A DNA stretch of 23,788 bases from PALSA-607 sp036501485 (GTDB taxonomy: Bacteria; Actinomycetota; Actinomycetes; Acidothermales; Acidothermaceae): contig DASYAG010000007.1 of the NCBI GenBank assembly GCA_036501485.1, positions 1-23,788 of the forward strand, written 5' to 3'. Under the pieces are notes generated by a model. The model saw nothing but the letters and a program-made list of their open reading frames with translations, was not told the DNA's origin and ran no database searches. This document shows positions 7,001 to 14,643 of this stretch, one piece after another. How positions within the stretch are numbered: the stretch's first letter is position 1; each line of letters starts with the position of its first letter. The position numbers and the translations under genes were made by a program.

Positions 7001-8349
7001 TGACACTGCCCGAGGACGAGCGTGCGCCTTTGGATTCCATCGGCGCCTTCGACAATGTCCACCCACCGAGTCTGGAGCTTCTGGGCGATTGCGTGCACTG
7101 CGGTTTTTGCCTCGCGAGTTGCCCGACGTACTCGCTGTGGGGTGAGGAAATGGACTCACCGCGTGGCCGCATCGACCTCATGCTGCAGGGCGTATCAGGT
7201 GAGCCACTGACAACCTCGATGGTGACCCACTTCGACCAATGCCTTGGATGCATGGCCTGTCTACCGGCGTGTCCATCCGGGGTGCAATACGACAAGCTGA
7301 TCGAAGCGACCCGTTCACAGGTGGAGCGGAACTACAAGCGCCCCTTACGCGAGCGTGCACTTCGCTCCCTCATCTTCGCCGTGTTTCCCTACCCACGTCG
7401 CGTGCGCGCCGCGATATTGCCGCTACGCGCCCTGCAGCGGTTTCGGCTCGATCAAACGATTCGGAAGTCCCGACTGTTCCGCCGGCTCCCAGTCTCGGTG
7501 CGCGCCATGGCTGCGATCGCACCACAGATCACTCCGACGGAGAAAGTCGCAGAACTGGTTCCGGCAATCGGCCACCGGCGCGCCGTGGTCGGCATGCTCA
7601 CGGGTTGCGTGCAGTCGGTCTTCTTCTCTGGAGTGAACGCGGCCACCGCGCGTGTGCTCGCAGCAGAGGGATGCGACGTGATCGTCCCCCGCGCGCAGGA
7701 ATGCTGCGGCGCCTTGTCGATGCACAACGGTCGCGAGGCCGAGGCGATGAGCTTCGCGCGAGCTCTGATCGACGTGTTCGACGAGGCCAAGGTCGAAACC
7801 ATCGTCGTCAACTCCGCAGGCTGTGGCTCGACGATGAAGGAGTACGCGCACCTGCTACGCGACGATCCGCACTACGCAGTCAGAGCACGCGAATTCTCGG
7901 CACGAACACGCGACGTCTCCGAATACATAGCCGAACTAGGCCCAGCTGCGACGCGCCACCCATTTGTGGCAACTATCGCCTACCACGACGCATGCCATCT
8001 CTCGAACGCCCAAGGCGTACGCGCCCAACCACGACGACTCCTTACGAGTATCCCCGGAATCGAACTACGCGAGATTCCGAGCGGCGAAACCTGCTGCGGA
8101 TCGGCTGGCATCTACAACCTGCTCCAACCAGTCGCGGCCGCCGAGCTTGGGGACCGCAAGGCACGAAACGTCGAAACCACCGGCGCGCAACTATTGGTGA
8201 CGGCAAATCCTGGCTGCCTGATGCAAGTCTCCGCAGCGCTTGAGCGTGCCGGCAAAAGCATGCCCACTGCCCACACGATCGAAGTCCTCGACGCGTCTAT
8301 ACGAGGACTGCCCAGCGGCGCGCTGCTCGGGCGCGGCGCAAAGCGTTGA
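7000..8349 (+). CDS. glcF: Glycolate oxidase iron-sulfur subunit GlcF
   Basis: Electron-transfer subunit of glycolate oxidase, 449 residues. Two 4Fe-4S ferredoxin motifs are complete: Cys31, 34, 37 and 41 (CVHCGFCLASC) and Cys81, 84, 87 and 91 (CLGCMACLPAC). Two cysteine-rich CCG domains follow, with AQECCGALSMHNGREAEA near 231, YHDACHLSNAQGV, and GETCCGSAGIYNLLQP near 365. The start is the ATG at 7000, overlapping the glcE stop; the frame stays open for another 162 codons upstream, but that part is out-of-frame glcE. The stop lies 2 bases from the stop of the convergent IclR gene, which leaves no room for a terminator between them. Confidence 0.95.
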   Translation: MTLPEDERAPLDSIGAFDNVHPPSLELLGDCVHCGFCLASCPTYSLWGEEMDSPRGRIDLMLQGVSGEPLTTSMVTHFDQCLGCMACLPACPSGVQYDKLIEATRSQVERNYKRPLRERALRSLIFAVFPYPRRVRAAILPLRALQRFRLDQTIRKSRLFRRLPVSVRAMAAIAPQITPTEKVAELVPAIGHRRAVVGMLTGCVQSVFFSGVNAATARVLAAEGCDVIVPRAQECCGALSMHNGREAEAMSFARALIDVFDEAKVETIVVNSAGCGSTMKEYAHLLRDDPHYAVRAREFSARTRDVSEYIAELGPAATRHPFVATIAYHDACHLSNAQGVRAQPRRLLTSIPGIELREIPSGETCCGSAGIYNLLQPVAAAELGDRKARNVETTGAQLLVTANPGCLMQVSAALERAGKSMPTAHTIEVLDASIRGLPSGALLGRGAKR

Positions 8350-8351
8350 GC

Positions 8352-9134
8352 TCAACCGGCGACGCCCTGCCGCTCCGCCGAATCAACGCCCAGCTGTGCG
8401 GCGACCGCGGTCACGACGGGAACAATACGCTCGACGTCGGCTTCCGACATCCGCACCAGAGGCGCCGATACCGACAGAGCCATTAACCCTGGCGCGTGGA
8501 TCACGCGGGCTGCAATACAGCGCACACCGACTTCTTGTTCCCCGTTGTCCATCGCGAAGCCCTCAACGCGAATTCGTCCCAGCTCTTCCAGCAACTCATC
8601 GACGTCCGTAATCGTCCGTTCGGTCTGCGCCGGCAATCCGGTACGACTGAGGAGCGCCCGAACGTCGGCCACAGGCATCTGCGCGAGGAGCGCCTTGCCA
8701 ACTCCGGTGCAATGAGCCATAACGCGTCGGCCCGGCTCAGTGAACATTCGCATCGAGTGAGCACTTGGCACGTGCGCCAGGTACACCACTGCGTCGCCTT
8801 CCATCATCGCGAGGTTGGCCGTTTCGCCCGTCAAATCGACGACCCGACGCAACGCCGGCAGGACCCACGCCCCAAAAGCCTTGTTCGCAGACTCAGCAAG
8901 CGGAACCAGTCGCGACCCCAATGTGTAGCGGCGGGCGCTCTCGCGTCGCACGTAACCTCGCTCCGTCAGCGTCCCCATCAGCCGGTGAATGGTCGGAAGC
9001 GGCAAACCCGACGCCGCCGCCAGCTGCGTCAAACCCTGGGGACTCCCCGCTTCCGCAAGCAACTCGAGTAGGTCGAGCGCACGCTCGACCGACTGCACAC
9101 CGCCACGCGGCTCCGGATTCCCCTTACCGGCCAT
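8352..9134 (-). CDS. IclR-family transcriptional regulator
   Basis: The 260-residue product has the family layout: a winged helix-turn-helix at about 13-75 (VQSVERALDLLELLAEAG, then LTQLAAASGLPLPTIHRLM) and the IclR effector-binding domain at about 90-250 (HSMRMFTEPGRRVMAHCTGVGKALLAQMP, GVRCIAARVI, LSVSAPLVRM). The start is the ATG at 9134, with GGGAGA upstream at a longish spacing; 39 more open codons upstream look non-coding. It is convergent with glcF. IclR-family members such as E. coli AllR control glyoxylate genes and sense glyoxylate. From position and the three IclR-like sites I infer that this protein represses the solute-binding gene, glxR and aceB-glcDEF. Its effector cannot be read from the sequence. 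Confidence 0.92.
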   Translation of the reverse strand: MAGKGNPEPRGGVQSVERALDLLELLAEAGSPQGLTQLAAASGLPLPTIHRLMGTLTERGYVRRESARRYTLGSRLVPLAESANKAFGAWVLPALRRVVDLTGETANLAMMEGDAVVYLAHVPSAHSMRMFTEPGRRVMAHCTGVGKALLAQMPVADVRALLSRTGLPAQTERTITDVDELLEELGRIRVEGFAMDNGEQEVGVRCIAARVIHAPGLMALSVSAPLVRMSEADVERIVPVVTAVAAQLGVDSAERQGVAG

Positions 9135-9223
9135 GAGTTCGCGGTCTCCCTTGAATCGTCCTCGCCCACCGGGTTCGCAATACTCCGGCAGGCTGCGTGC
9201 GGCCGAACTGCGGACCACAAACC

Positions 9224-9238
9224 CGCGGGAATCCCGCG
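9224..9238. promoter_or_regulatory. 15-bp palindrome upstream of the IclR gene, possible autoregulatory operator
   Basis: CGCGGGA-A-TCCCGCG has perfect 7-bp arms around one base and lies 90 bases before the IclR start. Length and single-base centre suit an IclR-type dimer site, though the sequence differs from the sites at 1530 and 2683. Confidence 0.35.
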
Positions 9239-9356
9239 TCCCGCGAACCACGGAGCAAGGGCTGGTCGAGGCGTGCCGAGCCTATCAAGCAAATCTGGGG
9301 TACGACCGATAGACCCGTGAATCATCACAGCAGAACGACGCCGTCTGCGACACACA

Positions 9357-9370
9357 CCTGCCGTGGCAGG
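9357..9370. repeat. Short palindrome in the intergenic region
   Basis: CCTGCC-GT-GGCAGG has perfect 6-bp arms. It lies about 220 bases before the IclR start and about 170 bases after the ABC-F stop. It could be an operator; there is no T-run that would make it a terminator. Confidence 0.25.
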
Positions 9371-9483
9371 ACTCGCCGCCTTGTCATTCATGCTCTCTCG
9401 GTGACCTCTATGGACACATAGCTGGAGCAGCCGCCGCATCGGGAGCAGGCCGCAACCGACGAACGCACATATGCCGCTTGGTG

Positions 9484-9507
9484 CCGCGTGATCGCAGGCG
9501 CACGCGG
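9484..9507 (-). terminator. Hairpin after the ABC-F stop codon, possible terminator
   Basis: On the minus strand, CCGCGTG, a 10-base loop and CACGCGG form a perfect 7-bp stem starting about 30 bases after the stop of the last gene in the rpfB-uup block. There is no U-tract, which is common for actinobacterial end-of-gene hairpins. Confidence 0.35.
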
Positions 9508-9537
9508 TCTGATTGCCAGCCAACGGTGCGTAGGTCG

Positions 9538-11298
9538 TCACGTACCGGCGCGGTGGGTGGCGTCTAGCCAGTCATCTTCGAGTTGGCCCCGCGTGACTTG
9601 GAGCGCGCGCAACTCGGCGTCGAGTGCTGCAGCTGCGACATAGTCGGTCGCCGCTTCTGCCAGTGCTGCGTGCAGCTCTTTTTCGCGGTCCTCGAGCTTC
9701 GAGAGTTGCCGCTCGATGCGCGTCACATCCTTGCGGGCTGTTCGCACGTCGCCCGCGCTACCCGTGGTGGCAGGCGCTGTTGGCGTTCGGGTGCCAGTTA
9801 CCTGATCGCGTTCACGTGAGCGGCGGGCTAGGTATTCGTCGACTCCGCCCGGCAGCGAAGCGAGCTGGCCACCGCCGATCAGGGCGGTCACTGTGTCGCA
9901 GACGCGCTCGAGAAAGTACCGGTCGTGCGACGCTGCGATCAACGTGCCGGCCCAACTGTCGAGCAGGTCTTCCAACGCGGTGAGCGTATCGACGTCGAGG
10001 TCGTTGGTCGGCTCGTCGAGCAGCAGCACGTTCGGCTCGTCCATCAACAATCGCAGCAATTGGAGTCGCCGCTTCTCGCCGCCGGAGAGGTCTCCGACCG
10101 GAGTCCACTGACGCTCGCCGCTGAATCCGAACCGCTCCAACAACGCGGACGCCGTCAGCTCGCGCCCGTCGCCCAACACGGTCTGCCGGCGCACCGCCTC
10201 CACGGCTTCGAGCACGCGCAACGTCGGGTCGAGTTCCGCGACATCCTGCGAGAGGTAGCCAATACGAACGGTCTTCCCGACTTTGACGACGCCACTGTCC
10301 ACACCGCGCAACCCGGCGAGCACCCGCAGCAGCGTCGTCTTCCCGCCGCCGTTCACTCCGACGAGGCCGATGCGGTCGCCCGGTCCGACGCGCCACGTCA
10401 CGTCGTCGAACAACTCAGAGGGGCCGAGTGCAAGCGACATGTCCTCGACGTCGAAGACCGATTTTCCTAAGCGGGCTGACGAGAACGTGGCCAAGGTGGT
10501 TCGGTCGCGCGCCGGTGGCTCGTCGGCGATCAGCGCGTTCGCTGCATCGATCCGAAACTGCGGCTTCGACGTTCGCGCGGGTGGTCCACGTCGCAGCCAC
10601 GCCAACTCTTTACGCAGCAGGTTCTGCCGGCGCTCTTCTACAACTCCGGAAATGCGCTCACGTTCGGCGCGTGCCAACACGTACGCCGCGTAGCCGCCGA
10701 GATACTGCGCGATCTGACCGTCGGCGACTTCCCACGTCAGCGTGCAGACCACGTCGAGGAACCAGCGGTCGTGGGTTACGACAACCAGCGCGCCTCGACG
10801 CTGCGCCAGAAACCCAGCCAGCCAATCGATGGTCTCGATGTCGAGGTGGTTGGTCGGCTCGTCGAGCATCAGCAGGTCGATGTCGGTGACCAACAACGCA
10901 GCTAGCGCCGTGCGCCGCCTTTCGCCACCCGACAAAGTGCCGACGACACGATCGAGCATGTCAGTCGACAGCAACGTCGCAACCACCGTTCGCGCAACGC
11001 GGTCACCGGCCCACGAATGGTCCGGACGATCACCGAGGACGACGTGGCGGACCGTCGCTGCGGGGTCAAGTGCGTCCCCCTGAGCGAGCACGCCGATCCG
11101 CAATCCCGACGTGTGCGTCACTCGTCCCGAGTTCGGCGGCACCTCGCCCGCCAGGACAGACAGCAACGTGGTCTTGCCCGCGCCATTGCGACCGACGATG
11201 CCGATCCGGTCGCCTTCGGCAATGCCGAGCGACACGTCGTCCAGCAATGGCTTGACGCCGTACGACAACGAGACCGATTCGAGGTTGACGAGATTCAT
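9538..11298 (-). CDS. uup: ABC-F family ATPase, Uup-like
   Basis: The 586-residue soluble protein has two ATPase cassettes and no membrane segment. Cassette 1 has Walker A GRNGAGKTT at 36-44, LSGGERRR and LLMLDEPTNHLD. Cassette 2 has GVNGGGKTT, LSGGEKRR and LLLDEPTNDLD. Between them lies the linker ELAWLRRGPPARTSKPQFRI, a hallmark of the Uup group. The C-terminal 70 residues are a charged, probably coiled-coil domain. ABC-F proteins act on the ribosome; Uup is linked to translation or ribosome quality control and to DNA element excision, so a transport role is unlikely. The start ATG at 11298 overlaps the ispE stop (ATGA), so the two are co-translated. Antibiotic-resistance ABC-F proteins are the alternative, but the linker and conserved context argue for the housekeeping type. 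Confidence 0.9.
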   Translation of the reverse strand: MNLVNLESVSLSYGVKPLLDDVSLGIAEGDRIGIVGRNGAGKTTLLSVLAGEVPPNSGRVTHTSGLRIGVLAQGDALDPAATVRHVVLGDRPDHSWAGDRVARTVVATLLSTDMLDRVVGTLSGGERRRTALAALLVTDIDLLMLDEPTNHLDIETIDWLAGFLAQRRGALVVVTHDRWFLDVVCTLTWEVADGQIAQYLGGYAAYVLARAERERISGVVEERRQNLLRKELAWLRRGPPARTSKPQFRIDAANALIADEPPARDRTTLATFSSARLGKSVFDVEDMSLALGPSELFDDVTWRVGPGDRIGLVGVNGGGKTTLLRVLAGLRGVDSGVVKVGKTVRIGYLSQDVAELDPTLRVLEAVEAVRRQTVLGDGRELTASALLERFGFSGERQWTPVGDLSGGEKRRLQLLRLLMDEPNVLLLDEPTNDLDVDTLTALEDLLDSWAGTLIAASHDRYFLERVCDTVTALIGGGQLASLPGGVDEYLARRSRERDQVTGTRTPTAPATTGSAGDVRTARKDVTRIERQLSKLEDREKELHAALAEAATDYVAAAALDAELRALQVTRGQLEDDWLDATHRAGT

Positions 11299-12191
11299 GC
11301 GACGACGCGCGCTCCGGGTACAGGACCGTGAGCGCGTCGAACCGTGCGGCACGTCCCCGACCCGGCGAGTGCGGCGACCAACTCGACGGCTTCGGCCTCA
11401 CCCGCCGTCAAAAACGCACACGTCGGGCCGGAGCCACACACGATGCCGCCGAGTGCGCGCGCATCGCGACCTGCCTCTAGCGTTCGGCGCAGCGCGGGCC
11501 GCAACCGAAGCGCGGCCCTCTGCAGGTCATTGTGCAAGAGCGTTCCGAGCCGCCGCTGATCGCCAGCACCCAACGCAGCTATGAGCTCGCGTGGCGACGA
11601 CGATTCAGGCCACGGGCCCTCCGACCGCATCCGATCGAGCTCGCCATAGACCAACGGCGTCGACAATCCGGTGTCGGCCAAAGCGAAAACCCAGTGATAG
11701 GTACCGCGAACCAGCACCTGCGTCAGCTGTTCGCCGCGACCGCCACCTAGCGCCGTCCCGCCTAATAGGCAGAACGGGACGTCGCTACCGAGCCGCGCCG
11801 CCAGGTCATGCAGCACGTGCGGATCGACTCCGGTCTGCCACAACGCATCGCAGGCGAGCAGCGTCGCGGCCGCGTCTGCCGAACCTCCGGCCATGCCACC
11901 TGCGACCGGAATCCCTTTGTGAATAGTGATTTTGACGTCGGGTTCGCGACCGACGAGATGAGCGAGCGCGGTCGCGGCGCGCACCGCGAGGTTCGATCCG
12001 TCGGTCGGGACATCGTCGTAGTCGTCTCCGACAATCGTGACCTCGACGTCGTCGGCATGGTCAACGGTGATCTCGTCATACATCGAGACGGCCTGGAACA
12101 CCGAGACCAGCGAGTGGAAAGCGTCACTGCGAAGCTGGCCGACCCCGAGATGGAGGTTGACCTTCGCGGGTGCTCGCACGGTGACAGACAC
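11295..12191 (-). CDS. ispE: 4-diphosphocytidyl-2-C-methyl-D-erythritol kinase
   Basis: Phosphorylates CDP-methylerythritol in the non-mevalonate isoprenoid pathway. The 298 residues match the usual family length. Seen: the N-terminal RAPAKVNLHLGV with catalytic Lys10, the GHMP-kinase ATP loop PVAGGMAGGSADAAATLL at 95-112, and catalytic Asp137 in GSDVPFCLLGG. The ATG at 12191 lies 28 bases after the rsmA stop. The stop overlaps the start of the ABC-F gene by 4 bases. The order rsmA-ispE is a conserved actinobacterial arrangement. Confidence 0.95.
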   Translation of the reverse strand: MSVTVRAPAKVNLHLGVGQLRSDAFHSLVSVFQAVSMYDEITVDHADDVEVTIVGDDYDDVPTDGSNLAVRAATALAHLVGREPDVKITIHKGIPVAGGMAGGSADAAATLLACDALWQTGVDPHVLHDLAARLGSDVPFCLLGGTALGGGRGEQLTQVLVRGTYHWVFALADTGLSTPLVYGELDRMRSEGPWPESSSPRELIAALGAGDQRRLGTLLHNDLQRAALRLRPALRRTLEAGRDARALGGIVCGSGPTCAFLTAGEAEAVELVAALAGSGTCRTVRRAHGPVPGARVVA

Positions 12192-12219
12192 AACACCCGA
12201 TGCTAGCGAGCGGCGACTG

Positions 12220-13239
12220 CTACAGGTCTGGCTGCGGGTCGAGACGGATCTCCGGACGGCGGTCGACCTTGTAGTCGGCGCGCGGCGGGCGGCGGACCTT
12301 GGCAGGAAGTGGTGGGATCTCCTCGCTCAGATCCTGATGGGGCCGCTGCTCCGCGATCCGGGCAAACTGCGTGACGTCGAGCGTCTCACCGCGGGCACCG
12401 GGGTCAATACCTGCTTCCCGTAGGGCAATTTCCGCTAACGCCGGCGACCCGGCCCAACCCGCCAATGCGGCCCGCAAGGTCTTGCGTCGCTGACCGAAGG
12501 CGGCGTCGATCACCGCGAACACCTGGTCGCGGGTCGCGGTCGTGTCTGGCGGATCGTGCCGGTCGATGGCGACCAGGCCGGAGTCGACCCGCGGCGCCGG
12601 CCAGAACACCTGGCGCCCGATCGTGCCGGCCATCCGGGCCGAGCCGTACCAGGCGGCCTTGACCGACGGCACCCCATATGGGTCCTCCCCCGGCTTGGCC
12701 GCCAGCCGGGCGGCGACCTCAAGCTGCACCATGACGAGTACGCGTCTCACTGTTGGCAGCCGCCCGAGCAAGGTCAGTAGCACTGGGACGGCGACGTTGT
12801 ACGGCAGGTTCGCGACGATCGCCGTCGGGAAGTCGTTGCCACGCAGGTCGAGGCTCATGGCGTCGCGATGAATGACGGTCAGCCGGTCGGGGCCACCGGG
12901 CAACCGCGCTGCGACCGTCGACGGCAACAGATTCGCGAGGCGTTCGTCGATCTCAACCGCAATGACTCGTTGGACGTCCGGCAGTAACGCCAGCGTCAAC
13001 GACCCGAGCCCTGGACCGATCTCGAGCACCACGTCGTCCGGCCTCAAGTTTGCCGTGCGAACGATGCGTTGCACGGTGCCGCCATCGATGACGAAGTTCT
13101 GCCCGAGCGTCTTCGTGGGTGTCAGGTCGATGGATGCTGCGAGCGCACGAATGTCAGTCGCACCAAGCAAAACGGCAGGCGTCACCGTCTGCGCGCCGGC
13201 CGCGTTTAGGTGAAGAGGTAGTGGCCGCAAACCGGCCAT
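12220..13239 (-). CDS. rsmA: 16S rRNA (adenine1518/1519-N6)-dimethyltransferase
   Basis: Also named ksgA. It dimethylates two adjacent adenines near the 3' end of 16S rRNA during small-subunit maturation. Seen: TLGQNFVIDGGTVQRIV, SAM-binding VLEIGPGLGSLTLALL, acidic VEID, and the catalytic IVANLPYNVAVPVLLTLL motif. The product is about 339 residues, longer than the E. coli enzyme (273), owing to a charged, proline-rich tail of about 45 residues that is probably disordered. The ATG at 13239 is preferred because GGAAG lies 6 bases upstream, although this puts the first 34 bases inside the 3' end of rpfB. TTG at 13251 and GTG at 13185 are alternatives. Confidence 0.93.
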   Translation of the reverse strand: MAGLRPLPLHLNAAGAQTVTPAVLLGATDIRALAASIDLTPTKTLGQNFVIDGGTVQRIVRTANLRPDDVVLEIGPGLGSLTLALLPDVQRVIAVEIDERLANLLPSTVAARLPGGPDRLTVIHRDAMSLDLRGNDFPTAIVANLPYNVAVPVLLTLLGRLPTVRRVLVMVQLEVAARLAAKPGEDPYGVPSVKAAWYGSARMAGTIGRQVFWPAPRVDSGLVAIDRHDPPDTTATRDQVFAVIDAAFGQRRKTLRAALAGWAGSPALAEIALREAGIDPGARGETLDVTQFARIAEQRPHQDLSEEIPPLPAKVRRPPRADYKVDRRPEIRLDPQPDL

Positions 13240-14330
13240 TGAGTCTTCCAATTGCTGCGCTTGTAGAGCAGTTGTGCGCGATAAGTTTGCTCGCTAGCAG
13301 AAGCGGCACTCGGTAGACCGGTGCCACCGACCGCGCGCCATGTGTTCAGGCGGAACTGGTACATGCCGTAGTACGGCGGGTTGTTTGCGTTGGCGCGACC
13401 GCCGGCCTCACAGTCGGAAAGCGCCTTCCAGTTCAGGCCGTCAGCCGCGACCTTGAAGACTGCGGCGGGCTTCGGCTTGGGCTTCGGGATCGGCTTTGGC
13501 CTGGTGCCGATATTGATGATCTGCGGAATGGGCTGCACAGTCACCTGCTGACCAATGAGACTCTTCGTGGTCTGCATACCGTCGACGTACCCATCCTGGT
13601 ATGTCGCAACCATTGTGCCGATTTTCCCTACCTGCGCGACCTTCTTGGTGCCGACGAGGAGGGTTGGGTCGTTCACCGTCTTTGCAGTGAACGGGATCGG
13701 CGAGCTCGTTAGTTCTTGGTTGCTACTGATGCGCAGAATGATGACGTAGAGGCCGTCGTACGGACGCGTCTGCAAGTCAGTCGACACCTGGTCTGCGGGA
13801 TTCACTTGAATGCCCGCTTCGTTGAGTACGCCTTGCAATGTTGTTTGCGTACTGACAAGCGAATGCACTGTTCCATCAACGCGCACATTGACGAGGTGCG
13901 GCAGGTTGATGTTGATGTTCATGCCCGTCAACGGAACGCGTGCGTCGCGATCGACAGACAAGTCTGCTGCTTGCGGAATTCTTAGTCCCGCCTGTTGCAA
14001 GACCTCGTCGACGTTGTCACCGGTGACCCATGCTTTGTGTGTCACACCATCGATCGTCAACGTCAACAAACGACCGCGTGCAATGTTGATGGTGGTGCCG
14101 TCGTGCACCTTCGTTTGTGGTGCGGGCGTCAACGCATCGTGTGGTCCGACAATGATGCCGGCGCGATGCAAAACACCATCGACTGATGCTGCGTAGGTCT
14201 TCACTTTCGTGACCTGGCCGTCGACCGAAATGGTGACGTGCTTGTCAAGGCTGACGAACGCCGTCGTCCCTGCTACCAGGGCAGCAGTGATGACGCCGTA
14301 CACCGAACCGACGACAAGCCTCGATCGCAC
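13206..14330 (-). CDS. rpfB: Resuscitation-promoting factor RpfB-like peptidoglycan-cleaving protein
   Basis: Membrane-anchored lytic enzyme that acts on peptidoglycan outside the cell. From the GTG at 14330 it has 374 residues, close to M. tuberculosis RpfB (362): a single N-terminal membrane segment (about 8-27), three DUF348 repeats (about 33-205, each with an xVDG turn), a G5 domain (about 206-285), a KPIPKPKPKP linker and a C-terminal Rpf catalytic domain. The catalytic Glu is in LSDCEAGG and the paired Cys in WPVCG. The motif YYGMYQFRLNTW replaces the more usual YYGGLQF form. The start is uncertain: the frame is open to a TTG at 14495, but the extra 55 residues look non-coding, whereas GTG 14330 has GGAG at 14335-14338. 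The gene lies between tatD and rsmA, as in other actinobacteria. Confidence 0.9.
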   Translation of the reverse strand: MRSRLVVGSVYGVITAALVAGTTAFVSLDKHVTISVDGQVTKVKTYAASVDGVLHRAGIIVGPHDALTPAPQTKVHDGTTINIARGRLLTLTIDGVTHKAWVTGDNVDEVLQQAGLRIPQAADLSVDRDARVPLTGMNININLPHLVNVRVDGTVHSLVSTQTTLQGVLNEAGIQVNPADQVSTDLQTRPYDGLYVIILRISSNQELTSSPIPFTAKTVNDPTLLVGTKKVAQVGKIGTMVATYQDGYVDGMQTTKSLIGQQVTVQPIPQIINIGTRPKPIPKPKPKPAAVFKVAADGLNWKALSDCEAGGRANANNPPYYGMYQFRLNTWRAVGGTGLPSAASASEQTYRAQLLYKRSNWKTQWPVCGHYLFT

Positions 14331-14334
14331 GGGA

Positions 14335-14442
14335 CTCCGCTGTTCGAAGGGTCCAGAGGATGGGAAGCTTGGGTCGCGCGGGCGCAACTTGGACCGAACA
14401 GAGCCACAAAAAGCGACCCGGGACGCCGACCACGAGCTTCCC
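14335..14442 (-). promoter_or_regulatory. Structured rpfB leader with interleaved complementary segments
   Basis: In the minus-strand transcript three long complementarities are visible. Helix A pairs GGGAAGCT (14442-14435) with AGCTTCCC (14369-14362). Inside it, helix A' pairs GGGTCGC (14377-14371 as seen on the plus strand) with GCGACCC (14419-14413). Helix B pairs CUGUUCGGUCCA (14401-14390) with UGGAC-CCUU-CGAACAG (14355-14340), 12 pairs with a 4-base bulge. Helix B starts inside A' and ends after A, so B either forms a pseudoknot with A/A' or competes with them. Helix B ends one base before the GGAG ribosome site (14338-14335). This layout is typical of a translational switch, but no known riboswitch family was recognised. 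Confidence 0.45.
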
Positions 14443-14465
14443 CACTCTGGCCGAACACTGCCGTG

Positions 14466-14495
14466 AACGTAACCAATGAGTTGTTGAGTAAGCAA
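14466..14495 (-). promoter_or_regulatory. Possible rpfB promoter
   Basis: On the minus strand TTGCTT, an 18-base spacer and TACGTT form a moderate -35/-10 pair. Transcription would start near 14458, giving a leader of about 128 bases that holds the structured segment. A promoter here would also argue against the TTG at 14495 as start codon. Confidence 0.35.
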
Positions 14496-14643
14496 GCGCT
14501 CGGCGGGTGATGGCGTTCGCTTTGGTCTTGATTTGGCCTTGGGTTAGGGAAGTACCGCGCAATTCGACGCTCCGGTCTACCTTTGCTGTGACGCGTGTGA
14601 CTGCTGTGGTGAACCCGGTCGATCGGGCGAGTTCTCGCCCACG

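Larger units (their letters stand above)
9135..9537. other. 403-base intergenic region without a supported gene
   Basis: It lies between the 5' end of the IclR gene and the 3' end of the ABC-F gene, both on the minus strand. Open frames crossing it have arginine- and cysteine-rich translations and no recognisable motif. It holds two perfect palindromes (9224-9238 and 9357-9370) and a hairpin (9484-9507) just after the ABC-F stop. The IclR promoter must lie here, but no clear -35/-10 pair stands out. Confidence 0.6.

Noticed and set aside
9029..9541. 170-codon minus-strand frame across the IclR upstream region
   Set aside because: It has no motif, no ribosome site and a Cys/Arg-rich composition, and it overlaps the IclR N-terminus in another frame.
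14335..14442. ydaO-type cyclic-di-AMP riboswitch before rpfB
   Set aside because: Considered because such riboswitches precede some rpf genes, but the conserved core sequences I would expect are not visible; only a covariance-model search could settle it.
14331..14495. TTG-started 55-residue N-terminal extension of RpfB
   Set aside because: The composition (Trp, Cys, no pattern) looks non-coding, there is no ribosome site, and the TTG coincides with a plausible -35 element. GTG 14330 gives the usual RpfB length.
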